Assembly (NCBI RefSeq): GCF_003351745.1
Contig: NZ_CP031222.1
Span: forward strand, 1,532,207 to 1,596,206
Origin: Aquirhabdus parva
GTDB lineage: Bacteria; Pseudomonadota; Gammaproteobacteria; Pseudomonadales; Moraxellaceae
DNA length: 64,000 nt
Direction: 5' to 3'
The translations under genes and the position numbers were made by a program. A model generated the notes under the pieces. It made no database searches. It had not been told where the DNA came from and was given only the letters and a program-made list of their open reading frames with translations. Below, in pieces: positions 33,088-42,266 of this stretch. Each line of letters begins with the position of its first letter. The stretch's first letter is position 1.

Positions 33088-34194
33088 ATGAATATTGAAC
33101 AATATCAAAGAATAACAGATCACATGCTGACTGCTATTATTCTGGTGCGTTCAGACCTGAGTATTGAGTATCTTAATCCAGCTTGTGAGGCACTTTTAGA
33201 GCTCAGCCAATTTCGAGCTTTGAAGCAGCCACTGTTATCCATCTTGATTGATCAGGATGATCAATTTGATGCACAAGTTGCCTTATCTCGCTTATTGGCA
33301 AATGGACAACCCTATACGCGTCGTGAAGCCGTTTTGAAAATTGGTTTACGGGATAAGGTTGTGGATTACACCGCTTCATTGATTGTTGATAACGATGCGC
33401 CTGACGATCGTGCACGGCATCGTATTTTATTTGAAATTCAACCGATGGATCGTTTACTGCGTATCAGTCGAGAAGAGCATCTCACTCAGCAACATGCGAT
33501 TGCAAGACAGCTTGTACGCGGGGTTGCCCATGAAATCAAAAACCCTTTAGGAGGGATTCGAGGCGCAACGCAGCTTCTTGCTCGGACATTGCCAGAGGCT
33601 GGGGCTGAATACACCGATGTCATCATCAGTGAAGTAGATCGTTTGCGCCATTTGGCAGATACCATGTTGGGCTCCAGAAAGCCACCAGCCTTTGCACTGG
33701 TCAATGTGCATGAGCCATTGGAGCGAGTTCGGGCATTGATACTCAGTCAATTCTTAAGTCAGTTTCCAGCAGATCAATTACAAGTTATTCGTGATTATGA
33801 TCTTTCACTGCCAGAAATTCGTGCTGACAAGGATCAGTTAATTCAAGTCATGCTTAATATCGCTGCCAATGCAGTGCAAGCCATGACTGAGAATAAAGAC
33901 CATATGCAGGGGCGTACGCCTACGCTGATTTTTAGAAGTCGTATTTTACGGATGTTTACGATTCATAGTGTGCTGCATCGCAGCGTGATTCAGTTAGATA
34001 TTGAAGACAATGGACCAGGCATTCCAGAAGAACTTATTGAGTCGGTGTTTTATCCAATGGTTACAGGACGTGCAAACGGGACTGGACTTGGCTTGAGCAT
34101 TGCACAAGATATTATTCATCAACATGCTGGAATGATTGAATGTCATTCCATACCGGGCAAAACCGTGTTTAGTTTATTTTTACCTTGGGAGTAA
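33088..34194 (+). CDS. ntrB: Nitrogen regulation sensor kinase NtrB (GlnL)
   Basis: A 368-residue soluble histidine kinase. It has an N-terminal PAS domain (about 8-110), a HisKA dimerisation domain with His148 in RGVAHEIKNPLGGIRGA and a HATPase domain with DIEDNGPGIPEE and GTGLGLSIAQDIIHQH. There are no membrane segments, as expected for NtrB, which responds to PII proteins and phosphorylates NtrC under nitrogen limitation. The stop is three bases before ntrC. The ribosome-binding site is weak, so it may depend on upstream translation. glnA is not adjacent, unlike in enterobacteria. Confidence 0.95.
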   Translation: MNIEQYQRITDHMLTAIILVRSDLSIEYLNPACEALLELSQFRALKQPLLSILIDQDDQFDAQVALSRLLANGQPYTRREAVLKIGLRDKVVDYTASLIVDNDAPDDRARHRILFEIQPMDRLLRISREEHLTQQHAIARQLVRGVAHEIKNPLGGIRGATQLLARTLPEAGAEYTDVIISEVDRLRHLADTMLGSRKPPAFALVNVHEPLERVRALILSQFLSQFPADQLQVIRDYDLSLPEIRADKDQLIQVMLNIAANAVQAMTENKDHMQGRTPTLIFRSRILRMFTIHSVLHRSVIQLDIEDNGPGIPEELIESVFYPMVTGRANGTGLGLSIAQDIIHQHAGMIECHSIPGKTVFSLFLPWE

Positions 34195-34197
34195 TTT

Positions 34198-35694
34198 ATG
34201 TCGAACGAGACCATATGGATCATCGACGACGATCGAGCCATCCGTTGGGTGCTGGAAAAAACGTTCAAAGAAGAAGGGTTGAATGTTGTCAGTTTTGAGG
34301 AAAGTCAAAGCGCGCTGGATCGCCTAGAAACAGAACAGCCCGATGTAATTTTGACTGACATCCGTATGCCCGGCATGGATGGACTGACTTTTCTTTCTCG
34401 TGTTAAACATAAATTTGCGGATTTGCCAGTTATCATTATGACTGCGCACTCTGATCTGGAGTCTGCCGTATCCAGCTATCAAACAGGAGCTTTTGAGTAT
34501 CTACCGAAGCCCTTTGATATTGATGAGGCATTAGCATTAGTACAGCGTGCAATACAGCATACTGCTCAAATCGCCGCAAAAAATAATGATGACTTGGCAC
34601 CGACTAAACTTGTTCGTTCTGTTGATATCATCGGTGAATCCCCTGCGATGCAAGAAGTATTCCGTGCGATTGGACGTTTGGCTCAGTCGCATATTACCGT
34701 ACTGATCAATGGGGAGTCTGGGACAGGGAAGGAGCTTGTTGCCCATGCCCTACATAGACATTCCCCGCGGACTGCAAAACCTTTTATTGCGCTGAATATG
34801 GCTGCAATTCCCAAAGACTTGATCGAAACCGAGTTGTTTGGACATGAGAAGGGTGCTTTCACAGGTGCCAATACTCAGCGCCAAGGACGTTTCGAGCAAA
34901 CCAATGGAGGCACCCTGTTTCTTGATGAAATAGGTGATATGCCTTTTGAAACGCAAACTCGATTGCTTCGCGTATTGGCTGAAGGTGAGTTTTATCGTGT
35001 AGGCGGACATGTCCCTGTTCGAGTCGATGTACGGATTATTGCAGCAACGCATCAGAATCTTGAAAAACTAGTACTGGAAGGTAAGTTCCGTGAAGACTTA
35101 TATCATCGTTTAAATGTGATTCGTATTCATATTCCTAAACTTAGTGAGCGTAGTGAAGACATCCCAATGCTTGCCGAGCATTTCTTACAGCGTGCCGGTC
35201 ATGAGTTATCGGTAGAGCCAAAACAATTGCGTTCAGAAACAGCTGCGTATTTACAGCAACTGCCATGGCCGGGCAACGTGCGTCAGTTAGAGAATACTTG
35301 CCGCTGGTTGACGGTCATGGCGAGCAGTCGTGAGATTTTGCCGACAGACCTGCCACCAGAGCTGCGTGCACCTAGTGCCGCACCTTCATCGCCGTCAGTT
35401 AAACCTGTCGAGTTTAGTACGTCTCCAACAGTTTCAACGGCTACTGCAACTTCAGGGCAATGGGAAGAAATTCTTGGTGCGTGGGCGCGTCAGAAGCTCA
35501 TGACAGGGGAGCAACAGATCCTTAATACCGCAACACCGATGTTTGAACGTGCCATGATTGATGCCGCACTTGAGCATAGTCAAGGGAAAAAACGTTTAGC
35601 GTCTGAGCTCTTAGGATGGGGGCGTAATACCTTGACTCGCAAGCTTAAAGAGCTTGGGATCTCAACGGTGGATGATGAGGATGATGCGGGATAA
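34198..35694 (+). CDS. ntrC: Nitrogen regulation response regulator NtrC (GlnG)
   Basis: A 498-residue sigma-54 activator. The receiver domain has acidic residues D10-D12, phospho-acceptor Asp54 ([11 protein letters not shown]) and Lys104 region (YLPKPFD). The AAA+ domain has Walker A GESGTGKE and the sigma-54 contact loop GAFTGA. A Fis-type helix-turn-helix ends the protein ([23 protein letters not shown]). It would activate nitrogen-scavenging genes with RpoN, and probably its own operon through the upstream sites. A proline/serine/threonine-rich linker (about 395-420) joins the last two domains. Confidence 0.96.
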   Translation: MSNETIWIIDDDRAIRWVLEKTFKEEGLNVVSFEESQSALDRLETEQPDVILTDIRMPGMDGLTFLSRVKHKFADLPVIIMTAHSDLESAVSSYQTGAFEYLPKPFDIDEALALVQRAIQHTAQIAAKNNDDLAPTKLVRSVDIIGESPAMQEVFRAIGRLAQSHITVLINGESGTGKELVAHALHRHSPRTAKPFIALNMAAIPKDLIETELFGHEKGAFTGANTQRQGRFEQTNGGTLFLDEIGDMPFETQTRLLRVLAEGEFYRVGGHVPVRVDVRIIAATHQNLEKLVLEGKFREDLYHRLNVIRIHIPKLSERSEDIPMLAEHFLQRAGHELSVEPKQLRSETAAYLQQLPWPGNVRQLENTCRWLTVMASSREILPTDLPPELRAPSAAPSSPSVKPVEFSTSPTVSTATATSGQWEEILGAWARQKLMTGEQQILNTATPMFERAMIDAALEHSQGKKRLASELLGWGRNTLTRKLKELGISTVDDEDDAG

Positions 35695-35767
35695 ATAGTT
35701 TTTTAGTCGAGATGCATTGATGAGTTTCCCAATGCCTCTCGACACGGACAATTAATTTTTTACCAAT

Positions 35768-35798
35768 AAAAAAGCAACCTAGAGAAGGTTGCTTTTTT
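35768..35798 (+). terminator. Rho-independent terminator of ntrBC
   Basis: An 8-bp GC-containing stem (AGCAACCT 35773-35780, AGGTTGCT 35786-35793) with loop AGAGA. It is extended by flanking A and T runs, so it can work in both directions. Confidence 0.92.
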
Positions 35799-35813
35799 AT
35801 TAATGCAAATTAA

Positions 35814-35836
35814 TGGTGGGATGGAGGCAATCGAAC
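35814..35836. repeat. Putative attachment site, far end (diverged tRNA-Leu 3' fragment)
   Basis: TGGTGGGATGGAG at 35814-35826 followed by four variable bases and TCGAAC resembles the tRNA-Leu 3' end at 48239-48262 (TGGTGGGGATGGAG ... TCGAAC). The 5' half of the T-stem is absent, so this is a truncated tRNA 3' fragment. One G is missing and several bases differ, so the copy is diverged or the crossover core is short. Confidence 0.5.
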
Positions 35837-35889
35837 TTTATATTTAAAATACTGTTATATATTAATAAATTTTAATTATTGTTTTTTTG

Positions 35890-35909
35890 GGTGCTCACTG
35901 GGGTGCTCA
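35890..35909 (+). repeat. Paired GGTGCTCA motif, left end of element
   Basis: GGTGCTCA occurs at 35890-35897 and 35902-35909, a 12-bp period. The identical arrangement is at 48096-48115. The stop codon of the orphan RHS tip lies inside the second copy. These are candidate integrase arm-type binding sites. Confidence 0.6.
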
Positions 35910-36347
35910 TTTTTCAAAGCACTTCCATATTGTTACTTTTTGTTGTAGTGCGAAGTATTTACTTATAAAGCCATCATGATCTTCATTGCCCACAATACCT
36001 TTTACTTCATCTTTGTAGGCTCTACTTAAGACGCACTCTGATATCTGTCTTTCGGGTTTCGATGCCAGCCCCAGTGCACTACTCATAGCACCTGCTGAAG
36101 AAGGAAGTAAGCTTTCAATGATCGTTGCCATACCAGGTGCATTTATATAAACATAATTCGCGCCTTGGACAACATAAGGAGTCGCTATCATAATCGCATA
36201 TCGTGCAGCGATTATTTCACCAACACATAAATCTTCAATGCATAACCCTGTCGAATCAACTTGGTTAACAGGATTATTCCCCGTATATGCATAGGGATTT
36301 AACCCTGCTTTGAGTCCAAGGGGATCAGGCTCCATGTAGATACCCAC
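35907..36347 (-). pseudogene. Orphan RHS C-terminal tip with duplicated core end
   Basis: An open frame of 146 codons whose first two thirds repeat the end of the main RHS gene (MEPDPLGLKAGLNPYAYTG onward) and whose last ~45 residues differ (ECVLSRAYKDEVKGIVG onward). The repeat is near-identical at DNA level. The only apparent start is a GTG, no ribosome-binding site is evident, and the conserved DPTGL has become DSTGL, so it is probably not expressed on its own. Such displaced RHS/CDI tips are known as silent reservoirs that can be swapped into the full gene by recombination. The tail ends within the element's terminal repeat and may be truncated. Confidence 0.75.
36160..36329 (-). repeat. 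170-bp RHS core-end repeat, orphan copy
   Basis: Matches 37308-37477 at 168 of 170 positions in the same orientation. The two differences I see are an A/G in the DPTGL/DSTGL codon region and a T/A further on. It is a substrate for toxin-tip exchange or deletion of the interval (about 1,148 bp). Confidence 0.9.
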
Positions 36348-36394
36348 GATAAAGTTGTACTACCAGTAAAATTGGTAGTACAACTTTATCGTGG
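36344..36394. repeat. Perfect 22-bp inverted repeat with 7-base loop
   Basis: Arms at 36344-36365 and 36373-36394 are perfect reverse complements, separated by GTAAAAT. It lies exactly where similarity to the main RHS gene stops and 19 bases after the immunity gene. There is no T-run on either side, so it is not a standard terminator. It may be a recombination-related or mobile-element end, or an mRNA-stabilising hairpin. Confidence 0.9.
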
Positions 36395-36413
36395 CATCAT
36401 AGTTATGATTCTG

Positions 36414-36863
36414 TTATGTCTTTTTTAGCTCAATGATCAGATTTGAAAAATCAATTTCACCAACACCATCACTACACTCTAAAATTATTGCATCATCAGT
36501 TTTCTTTATAACTATCCCAGCATTCCCGACCCAAGCTTGCATTAGGTCATCAATTTTCCATATATTCCAGACAATTAGTTCGCAGCCACTTTTTGCCTTA
36601 ACTAATAACTCAACCTTATCTGGGCTAGTGTCAGCCCATAACACCGCATCTTGTATTTGCTGCTCATTTACAATGAGAACTCCTTTCTTAATCCCTATCC
36701 TGACACCCTGCAAGAAACGGGACTTTACTTGCAATCTACTCAATATAAAACGATGATTTCCTTTTTCCAACTGAATGCGAAAACTGGGGAAAACTTCAAT
36801 CCCATTTACTTCAATTGCTCCACCTCTAGTTTTTTGAAATGAAGCTGAAAGTGTTTCTACCAT
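36414..36863 (-). CDS. Probable RHS immunity protein
   Basis: A 149-residue acidic/neutral protein with no signal peptide or membrane segment and no family I recognise. It begins two bases after the stop of the RHS toxin gene, the position where cognate immunity genes normally lie. It is mostly predicted beta-strand by eye (alternating hydrophobic stretches such as GVLIVNEQQI and CELIVWNIWKI) and ends IIELKKT. The immunity role is inferred only from position. It would neutralise the nuclease-like tip in the cytoplasm. Confidence 0.65.
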   Translation of the reverse strand: MVETLSASFQKTRGGAIEVNGIEVFPSFRIQLEKGNHRFILSRLQVKSRFLQGVRIGIKKGVLIVNEQQIQDAVLWADTSPDKVELLVKAKSGCELIVWNIWKIDDLMQAWVGNAGIVIKKTDDAIILECSDGVGEIDFSNLIIELKKT

Positions 36864-36865
36864 AT

Positions 36866-39800
36866 TTAGTATCCTGGGCGTCTATAAGTATCAACCGCAG
36901 CATGATCCTGAGGCCATCGAGGTATAAAATCTTTGCCTCCATCACGTTTAGGTATAGGTTCATGGCTTAACTCCATTGATTCCATATCTCCTTTCATATC
37001 ATTGTATCGTTGTGGCGCAGAACCCTTGCTCATTCTTTCTGAATTTTCTGCACCATATTTCTCAGCCGAATTTGCAGTAGCATTTTCATTTTTCCAGAAA
37101 CGAGAACGCACAGTAGACCATGCAGGTTCATTACCTTTAGCAGTAGCTTTGTAAACATCATCTCCGACCTTCCAGCCCTTACTAGCTACTACCCCCTCAA
37201 CTTTCGCTGTAATTCCCCCCAATGCGCTACTCACAGCCCCTGCCGACGATGGCAGTAAGCCTTCAGCAGCAGCAGCTATACGCGGTGCATTCATATAAAT
37301 ATAATTGGCGCCTTGGACAACATAAGGAGTCGCTATCATAATCGCATATCGTGCAGCGATTATTTCACCAACACATAAATCTTCAATGCATAACCCTGTC
37401 GGATCAACTTGGTTAACAGGATTATTCCCCGTATAAGCATAGGGATTTAACCCTGCTTTGAGTCCAAGGGGATCAGGTTCCATATACCGACCCAACTCAG
37501 GGTTGTAGTAGCGATTCTGGTTATAGTATAGACCTGTCTGTTCATCATAGTACTGACCCGGAAAACGCAGATTCATTTGGATTGAACCCGTCGGCTGACG
37601 ATTGCCAAATGCATCAGGGTCCCATGACCATACTACTTGCTGATTAGAGGCATCTACGCCACGACGTGGTTTATCTTGCTGATCGGTAATCAGATAGATA
37701 ATACGATTATTGGGATACAGTGCGGCAATCGGTTTCTCACCCAGCCAAACGTATTCGACAATCATATTGCCTGTAAGACCATATTCACCGATTAGATGAC
37801 TACTTTCATCATAGACATATTGACGATCAATATAGGAACCACCTCGGAAAGTGCGCTCATTCTTAAAGTTGTAGTCCATGTACATGCCAGTATATTGCGG
37901 CATACTGGGATTACTAGCTTCTTTACGTCGACGTCCCTGATAATCATAAGTAGAAGCACCATTGGTATAGTCGAGCATTTCTCCAGTTGGCAACCACCAA
38001 ATGCTTTGAGACTGGCCATCTTTACTCCAAGAGGCCATTTTATTGCCTGTATAACCATAGGTGACATTATTTGATTTTAGACCGGTGTTGCCCGTACCCG
38101 TTAGGGTCTTACGGTTGCCGTTATCATCATAGCTGTAATTCACCCCATATCCAGGACCTGATTCACCCGTGATTTGAGCATTATTGTCATAGTAATAAAT
38201 ATAAGTGCCGACATTGGCGAGATCGATAGTCGATATACGACCATCTGCATCATAAGAGGGGATGGTATCAAACAACTGACCACCTGAGACATTCGAGCTA
38301 CGTACACGTTTGATCTCATTAGCATCATTACGCTCAATCCAATAAATCGTGGCTCCATTTCCCCATTGCCAGCCTTGCAATTGGTTGCTGCCATCGTAAG
38401 CGATGGCATTGGCAATATATTGGTTGTTGACCTTGACACTGCTTATAAGTCCATTGGCATAGCTATAATCAATCTGATTACCTGATGGCAGTGTGATGTG
38501 AGTACGGCGACCTGCATTACTGTAGCTATATCCATTACTCAAGGCAGAGCTACTATAGCCCCATGTGACGGGTGTATTATTGTGCTGCGCCTTACTGATG
38601 ATGCGCCCATACGTGTCGAAGCCATAGCCTGTGACACTACCATTACCTGTCCTAGAGAATACGTTATCTAAACGACCATAGCCGGTATTGTCATATGTAT
38701 AGTTGTCTGCTACGAGTAATTGCTGATCGGTATTCCCCCCATTGAAGTAGCAAGTATTACCCTGCTTTCGACCAAGCTGATCAATGTTGTTATAGTCACA
38801 ACGGCGAACATCGTGGACAGAAGTGGTGAGGTCATTGGCAAGGTTATAAGAGTAACTGGATGAGCCATAATCATTATTGCTCTCTGTACTTAAGATATTT
38901 TGATTGACGAACGTCCGGTTTGATCCTGCGTAATTCGCAGCCTTAGTCGAAAACTCATTATCTGCACTATCAAAATCTTTGGTATCGACTTTACCATTGC
39001 CATCCGTATGTGTAGCGACTCGATTTAAGGCGTCATATGTCCAATAGTTATTGATGCCATACGCGGTTTGCGTCCGATTGAGATTCCCATTCGGATCGTA
39101 ATAAGTGATTACCCAACGCAGATTGTTTCCAGAACCTTGCTTGGTGTAACTAACTCGACCATTGCCATCAATTCCATACCATGTGCTTTCGGTCAAAGCG
39201 CCAGACGCATTAAAATGCACTAATCCATTGAGCACGTTATTGGGGAAGTAGGTACGGATTTCTGAGTTGCCATTGGCATAGGTTGTTTTGGTTAAACGTC
39301 CTAATGCATCATATTCAAACTTGGTGATGATTCCATCTTCATCAGTACTCTGATAAAGTTGATTCAAATCATTATAGTTATTGGTCGTAACTAAGCCTGT
39401 AACGCTAGTACCATTCCATTGCCCATGGATTTTTGTGGTGAGATTATAATGACCATCATAGATTAACTGATCACTCAGCCCATCAGGTGTAGTAATGACT
39501 TGAGGCTGACCCGCACTGTTGTAATTATAGTAGCTCGTCGTATAGCTCGTATCACCGCTCGCCCAAGTATGTCCAACCTTACTGGTTTTTGAAGCGATGT
39601 TACCAAATTGATCATAAGTATAGGATACGGTATCATCGACATCAGAACGTGGCCCATCAAATGTTTTCAGTAAGCCGTAATTTGATTGAGTAGGATCTTC
39701 ATAGTAAGTATAGTCAAATGTTTGCGTTGCACTTCCTGACTGAGTATAACTTTTAACTGTTCTGGTGACTCGACCCGTTGGTGCAACGGTATTGGTAACC

Positions 39801-41485
39801 GTCATCAAAGGGATGTTGTTAGTAATATTATATTTAATCGTTGTTGGGATGTTATACGTGTTCGTGGAACCATCAGATAAAAGTCCATAGTCATAGGTCG
39901 TTGTTCTTGCCTTAGCAGTACCAACAGCTTCTTCAACTGTTGCGACACGATTCATACCATCATAGGTAAAGTGCGTATGGTTACCATTGTAATCGTAGAT
40001 ATCCTTGACATTATTAAAATGAATATCTATATCTTCTTGACTAACAGGAACTTTATTATAAGTAACGCATGGAAATCCTGTAAATTTGAAAGTAGTATAA
40101 GGGCTATTGCTATCTGCAAATGATGCAATTTGACCGGATGTGGTTTGAGATGACCCTGCCGAATTAAAGTCAGTCGTGAAAGTCGCATAACTTGTAAAAG
40201 AAGCCCCAGAGATAACACCATTTCCCCATGCAGTGCGTCCAACACTTTGCACATTCTTTGGTGACAGTGGTTGATAAGAATTAGTCAGCATTGTCCATTG
40301 GGCACCGGGACCATTGCCATAATCCCAATGCAACTGTGTTAAGCCCGCTGTATTCTTGACGTTGTTTAAGACTTGGACTTGGTACTGAGATCCAAAGTAA
40401 TTTACTCCATTAAACTGTGCAGTAGACAAAGCTGCTGGAGTATAGGTGTAGGTTTCAGTCCCATATAAACTGGATGTAGCACTTGAAATAGTATAAAAAC
40501 GTTGATTCTCTTCATTCTTAACTCTGAAATTTGCCCAATCAGAAGCTTGATATTGATAAGTTGCTGTTTGCTGATCAGGAAATGTGCTTCCGTTCGATGC
40601 AGTTAGGCTAACCTTCTGGACATAGCTTCGGATGGCCCAGCCGTCCATAAATTGTCCACGTGTAAACGTTAACAAATGACCTCGATTATCTGCAACTGAC
40701 AGTAATCCTACACCACCCCAAGTTTCGTAACTTAAACCCAATCTGCGGCCATCAGGATAGGTGACACGAACCATCTTATAGACGGCCGTTCCATCATCCG
40801 CTGTTGATTTCTTATACTGAAAATCGTAAACAGTCCCGAGATTGTTGACTGAAAAAGAAAGGTTTGTGATTGTTGTTGAGCCACTATACATGATCAACTT
40901 ACGATCACGATGGTCAGTTGATATAGAGCCGATATTATCCGCGCCGCCAGCATTACCATCGCCTCTAGCGATATAAGCCGCTTCAAAGATCAATGGTGTC
41001 GGAGAATATATTCTCTGAACACTCCTAGTGTTCAAGTTCACAATATAATATGTGTCATCTTTATCGCCAGGTAATCTCAGACGCATAATAGCTTGAACAC
41101 CATCACCAGCAGGTGCTACTAATACATAATTGTTATAATTATCCGTCCAACCTCCTATGGATTTCAAACCATTGGTCATATCATCGGTACGATTCTGATT
41201 ATAAGATAAGGTTGTTTCGTAGTGCCTTGAATACGTTAAAGGACCTGTAATATCTGTTTTATCGTATTCTGTCTCCTCACTAAGAAGATCACGACCTACA
41301 GTACAGCTCTGTGTATTAGGCATTTGTGCGGCTTTATATTGAGATTCCGCCATCGCAGCATATGCGGAACTATGCAAAATAATAAATAAAATACCCATCA
41401 AAATAGTGACAAACATCGAAAGCTTTCGGATTGATTCAGATTTGTTCTTTCCAACTTGCTTGTCGGCACTATTGAGTATCATCAT
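36866..41485 (-). CDS. RHS/YD-repeat toxin with Sec signal and nuclease-like C-terminal tip
   Basis: A 1539-residue RHS protein. The N-terminus has a basic stretch, then a hydrophobic segment (about 22-41) ending SSAYAA, a Sec signal or anchor. No PAAR or VgrG-type domain is present. YD repeats (for example YDALGRLTKTTYANG, YDGMNRVATVEEA) fill the body and would form a cocoon around the toxin. The RHS core end is PGQYYDEQTGLYYNQNRYYN, then GRYMEPDPLGL and DPTGL at about residue 1361. The last ~90 residues form the toxin: WSTVRSRFWKNE, then SMELSHEPIPKRDGG and WPQDHAAVDTYRRPG, a His-rich pattern like HNH/EndoVII-type nuclease tips. A probable immunity gene follows after two bases. A small lipoprotein gene precedes it. 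Confidence 0.88.
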   Translation of the reverse strand: MMILNSADKQVGKNKSESIRKLSMFVTILMGILFIILHSSAYAAMAESQYKAAQMPNTQSCTVGRDLLSEETEYDKTDITGPLTYSRHYETTLSYNQNRTDDMTNGLKSIGGWTDNYNNYVLVAPAGDGVQAIMRLRLPGDKDDTYYIVNLNTRSVQRIYSPTPLIFEAAYIARGDGNAGGADNIGSISTDHRDRKLIMYSGSTTITNLSFSVNNLGTVYDFQYKKSTADDGTAVYKMVRVTYPDGRRLGLSYETWGGVGLLSVADNRGHLLTFTRGQFMDGWAIRSYVQKVSLTASNGSTFPDQQTATYQYQASDWANFRVKNEENQRFYTISSATSSLYGTETYTYTPAALSTAQFNGVNYFGSQYQVQVLNNVKNTAGLTQLHWDYGNGPGAQWTMLTNSYQPLSPKNVQSVGRTAWGNGVISGASFTSYATFTTDFNSAGSSQTTSGQIASFADSNSPYTTFKFTGFPCVTYNKVPVSQEDIDIHFNNVKDIYDYNGNHTHFTYDGMNRVATVEEAVGTAKARTTTYDYGLLSDGSTNTYNIPTTIKYNITNNIPLMTVTNTVAPTGRVTRTVKSYTQSGSATQTFDYTYYEDPTQSNYGLLKTFDGPRSDVDDTVSYTYDQFGNIASKTSKVGHTWASGDTSYTTSYYNYNSAGQPQVITTPDGLSDQLIYDGHYNLTTKIHGQWNGTSVTGLVTTNNYNDLNQLYQSTDEDGIITKFEYDALGRLTKTTYANGNSEIRTYFPNNVLNGLVHFNASGALTESTWYGIDGNGRVSYTKQGSGNNLRWVITYYDPNGNLNRTQTAYGINNYWTYDALNRVATHTDGNGKVDTKDFDSADNEFSTKAANYAGSNRTFVNQNILSTESNNDYGSSSYSYNLANDLTTSVHDVRRCDYNNIDQLGRKQGNTCYFNGGNTDQQLLVADNYTYDNTGYGRLDNVFSRTGNGSVTGYGFDTYGRIISKAQHNNTPVTWGYSSSALSNGYSYSNAGRRTHITLPSGNQIDYSYANGLISSVKVNNQYIANAIAYDGSNQLQGWQWGNGATIYWIERNDANEIKRVRSSNVSGGQLFDTIPSYDADGRISTIDLANVGTYIYYYDNNAQITGESGPGYGVNYSYDDNGNRKTLTGTGNTGLKSNNVTYGYTGNKMASWSKDGQSQSIWWLPTGEMLDYTNGASTYDYQGRRRKEASNPSMPQYTGMYMDYNFKNERTFRGGSYIDRQYVYDESSHLIGEYGLTGNMIVEYVWLGEKPIAALYPNNRIIYLITDQQDKPRRGVDASNQQVVWSWDPDAFGNRQPTGSIQMNLRFPGQYYDEQTGLYYNQNRYYNPELGRYMEPDPLGLKAGLNPYAYTGNNPVNQVDPTGLCIEDLCVGEIIAARYAIMIATPYVVQGANYIYMNAPRIAAAAEGLLPSSAGAVSSALGGITAKVEGVVASKGWKVGDDVYKATAKGNEPAWSTVRSRFWKNENATANSAEKYGAENSERMSKGSAPQRYNDMKGDMESMELSHEPIPKRDGGKDFIPRWPQDHAAVDTYRRPGY
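37308..37477 (-). repeat. 170-bp RHS core-end repeat, copy within the full RHS gene
   Basis: The partner of 36160-36329, 168 of 170 identical. It encodes the DPLGLKAGLNPYAYTGNNP to GEIIAARYAIMIATPY segment straddling the core/tip junction. Confidence 0.9.
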
Positions 41486-41574
41486 TTTGATTATTCACAT
41501 AAATTATAAAGTCGGATAAGAGGATCACTAGAGGACACTCTTGCAAAAAAAGGGAGGATCGTTATGAGTATGGG

Positions 41575-41784
41575 TTAACTTGCAGATTGCACAGGTCTAG
41601 GCAAGTCTTTGAAATCACCGGGTTGATTCGCTAGATCAATCGCTTCTTGCTGATGTTGTTTTGTGATCTTGTCGGCTTTACTTTCACAGCCAGCCAAATT
41701 CATCAATAATAGAATAGAGATCGTTGCCCAAGTGCAGCCAATCAATTTTATACTGGGTATATTGCTCAACATTCTGTTTTCCAT
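41575..41784 (-). CDS. Small lipoprotein preceding the RHS gene
   Basis: A 69-residue protein with a classic lipoprotein signal: basic start, hydrophobic run ATISILLLMN and lipobox LAGC with Cys at about residue 33. The mature part is only about 37 residues, charged and Gln-rich. AGGCAGG lies before the ATG. An in-frame ATG four codons later is possible. It is 89 bases upstream of the RHS gene on the same strand and probably co-transcribed. A function in secreting, anchoring or protecting the Sec-exported RHS protein is a guess from position. Confidence 0.7.
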   Translation of the reverse strand: MENRMLSNIPSIKLIGCTWATISILLLMNLAGCESKADKITKQHQQEAIDLANQPGDFKDLPRPVQSAS

Positions 41785-41844
41785 GAATGAACCTGCCTCT
41801 TAATGCTGCTAATAGAATTTTATTGAATGGTTAAAATTACAATA

Positions 41845-41872
41845 ACTATACCATAATTAGCATAAATTTGAA
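41845..41872 (-). promoter_or_regulatory. Possible promoter of the lipoprotein-RHS operon
   Basis: On the minus strand an extended -10 (TGGTATAGT, hexamer at 41845-41850) follows TTCAAA (41867-41872) after 16 bases. It lies about 60 bases upstream of the lipoprotein ATG. Confidence 0.35.
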
Positions 41873-41938
41873 CGAATTGCGGCATCGATAATGCAACAAA
41901 ATCGGCATTGATACGATTAAGCGATTAACTGGTTCACC

Positions 41939-41967
41939 AAAAACAACAAACCCGCACAATGGCGGGT
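41939..41967 (-). terminator. Terminator-like hairpin downstream of the replication operon
   Basis: A 6-bp GC-rich stem (ACCCGC 41950-41955, GCGGGT 41962-41967) with a 6-base loop. On the minus strand it is followed by a T-rich tract, TTGTTGTTTTT. It would stop transcription arriving from the primase operon. Confidence 0.55.
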
Positions 41968-42266
41968 CTGGTGCTTAGAAATTTAGTTACACGCGCTCGA
42001 AAGCTATCGTCTAAATCTCCAATGCCTCATCAGATAGACGCCACACTATCATCTTAGTTGCAAGGAAAAATCCTTGATCACCTGGCAGGCTTTCCAGAGT
42101 TCGATAAGGTTGAATTATTTTACCGAAGCCTTAGGGAAATGACTACAATCTGTAAACAGCTAGAGCACTCACTATCCTAGTTTGTAAAGGTAACTTATTT
42201 CAGAGCAATAACATGATTAAATTAAATAAAACTATATTTTTCACTTAAGCCCAATTCAGTTCGTTC

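Larger units (their letters stand above)
35814..36416. other. Left end of the integrated element
   Basis: This stretch carries the diverged tRNA 3'-end copy, the left GGTGCTCA pair, the orphan RHS tip and the 22-bp inverted repeat. It is the boundary zone between the ntrBC terminator and the toxin-immunity genes. Confidence 0.5.

Noticed and set aside
36866-41485. Repetitive sequence that could suggest a tandem repeat or CRISPR-like array
   Set aside because: The periodicity is protein-level YD repeats of the RHS gene. There are no identical direct repeats with uniform spacers, and no cas genes.
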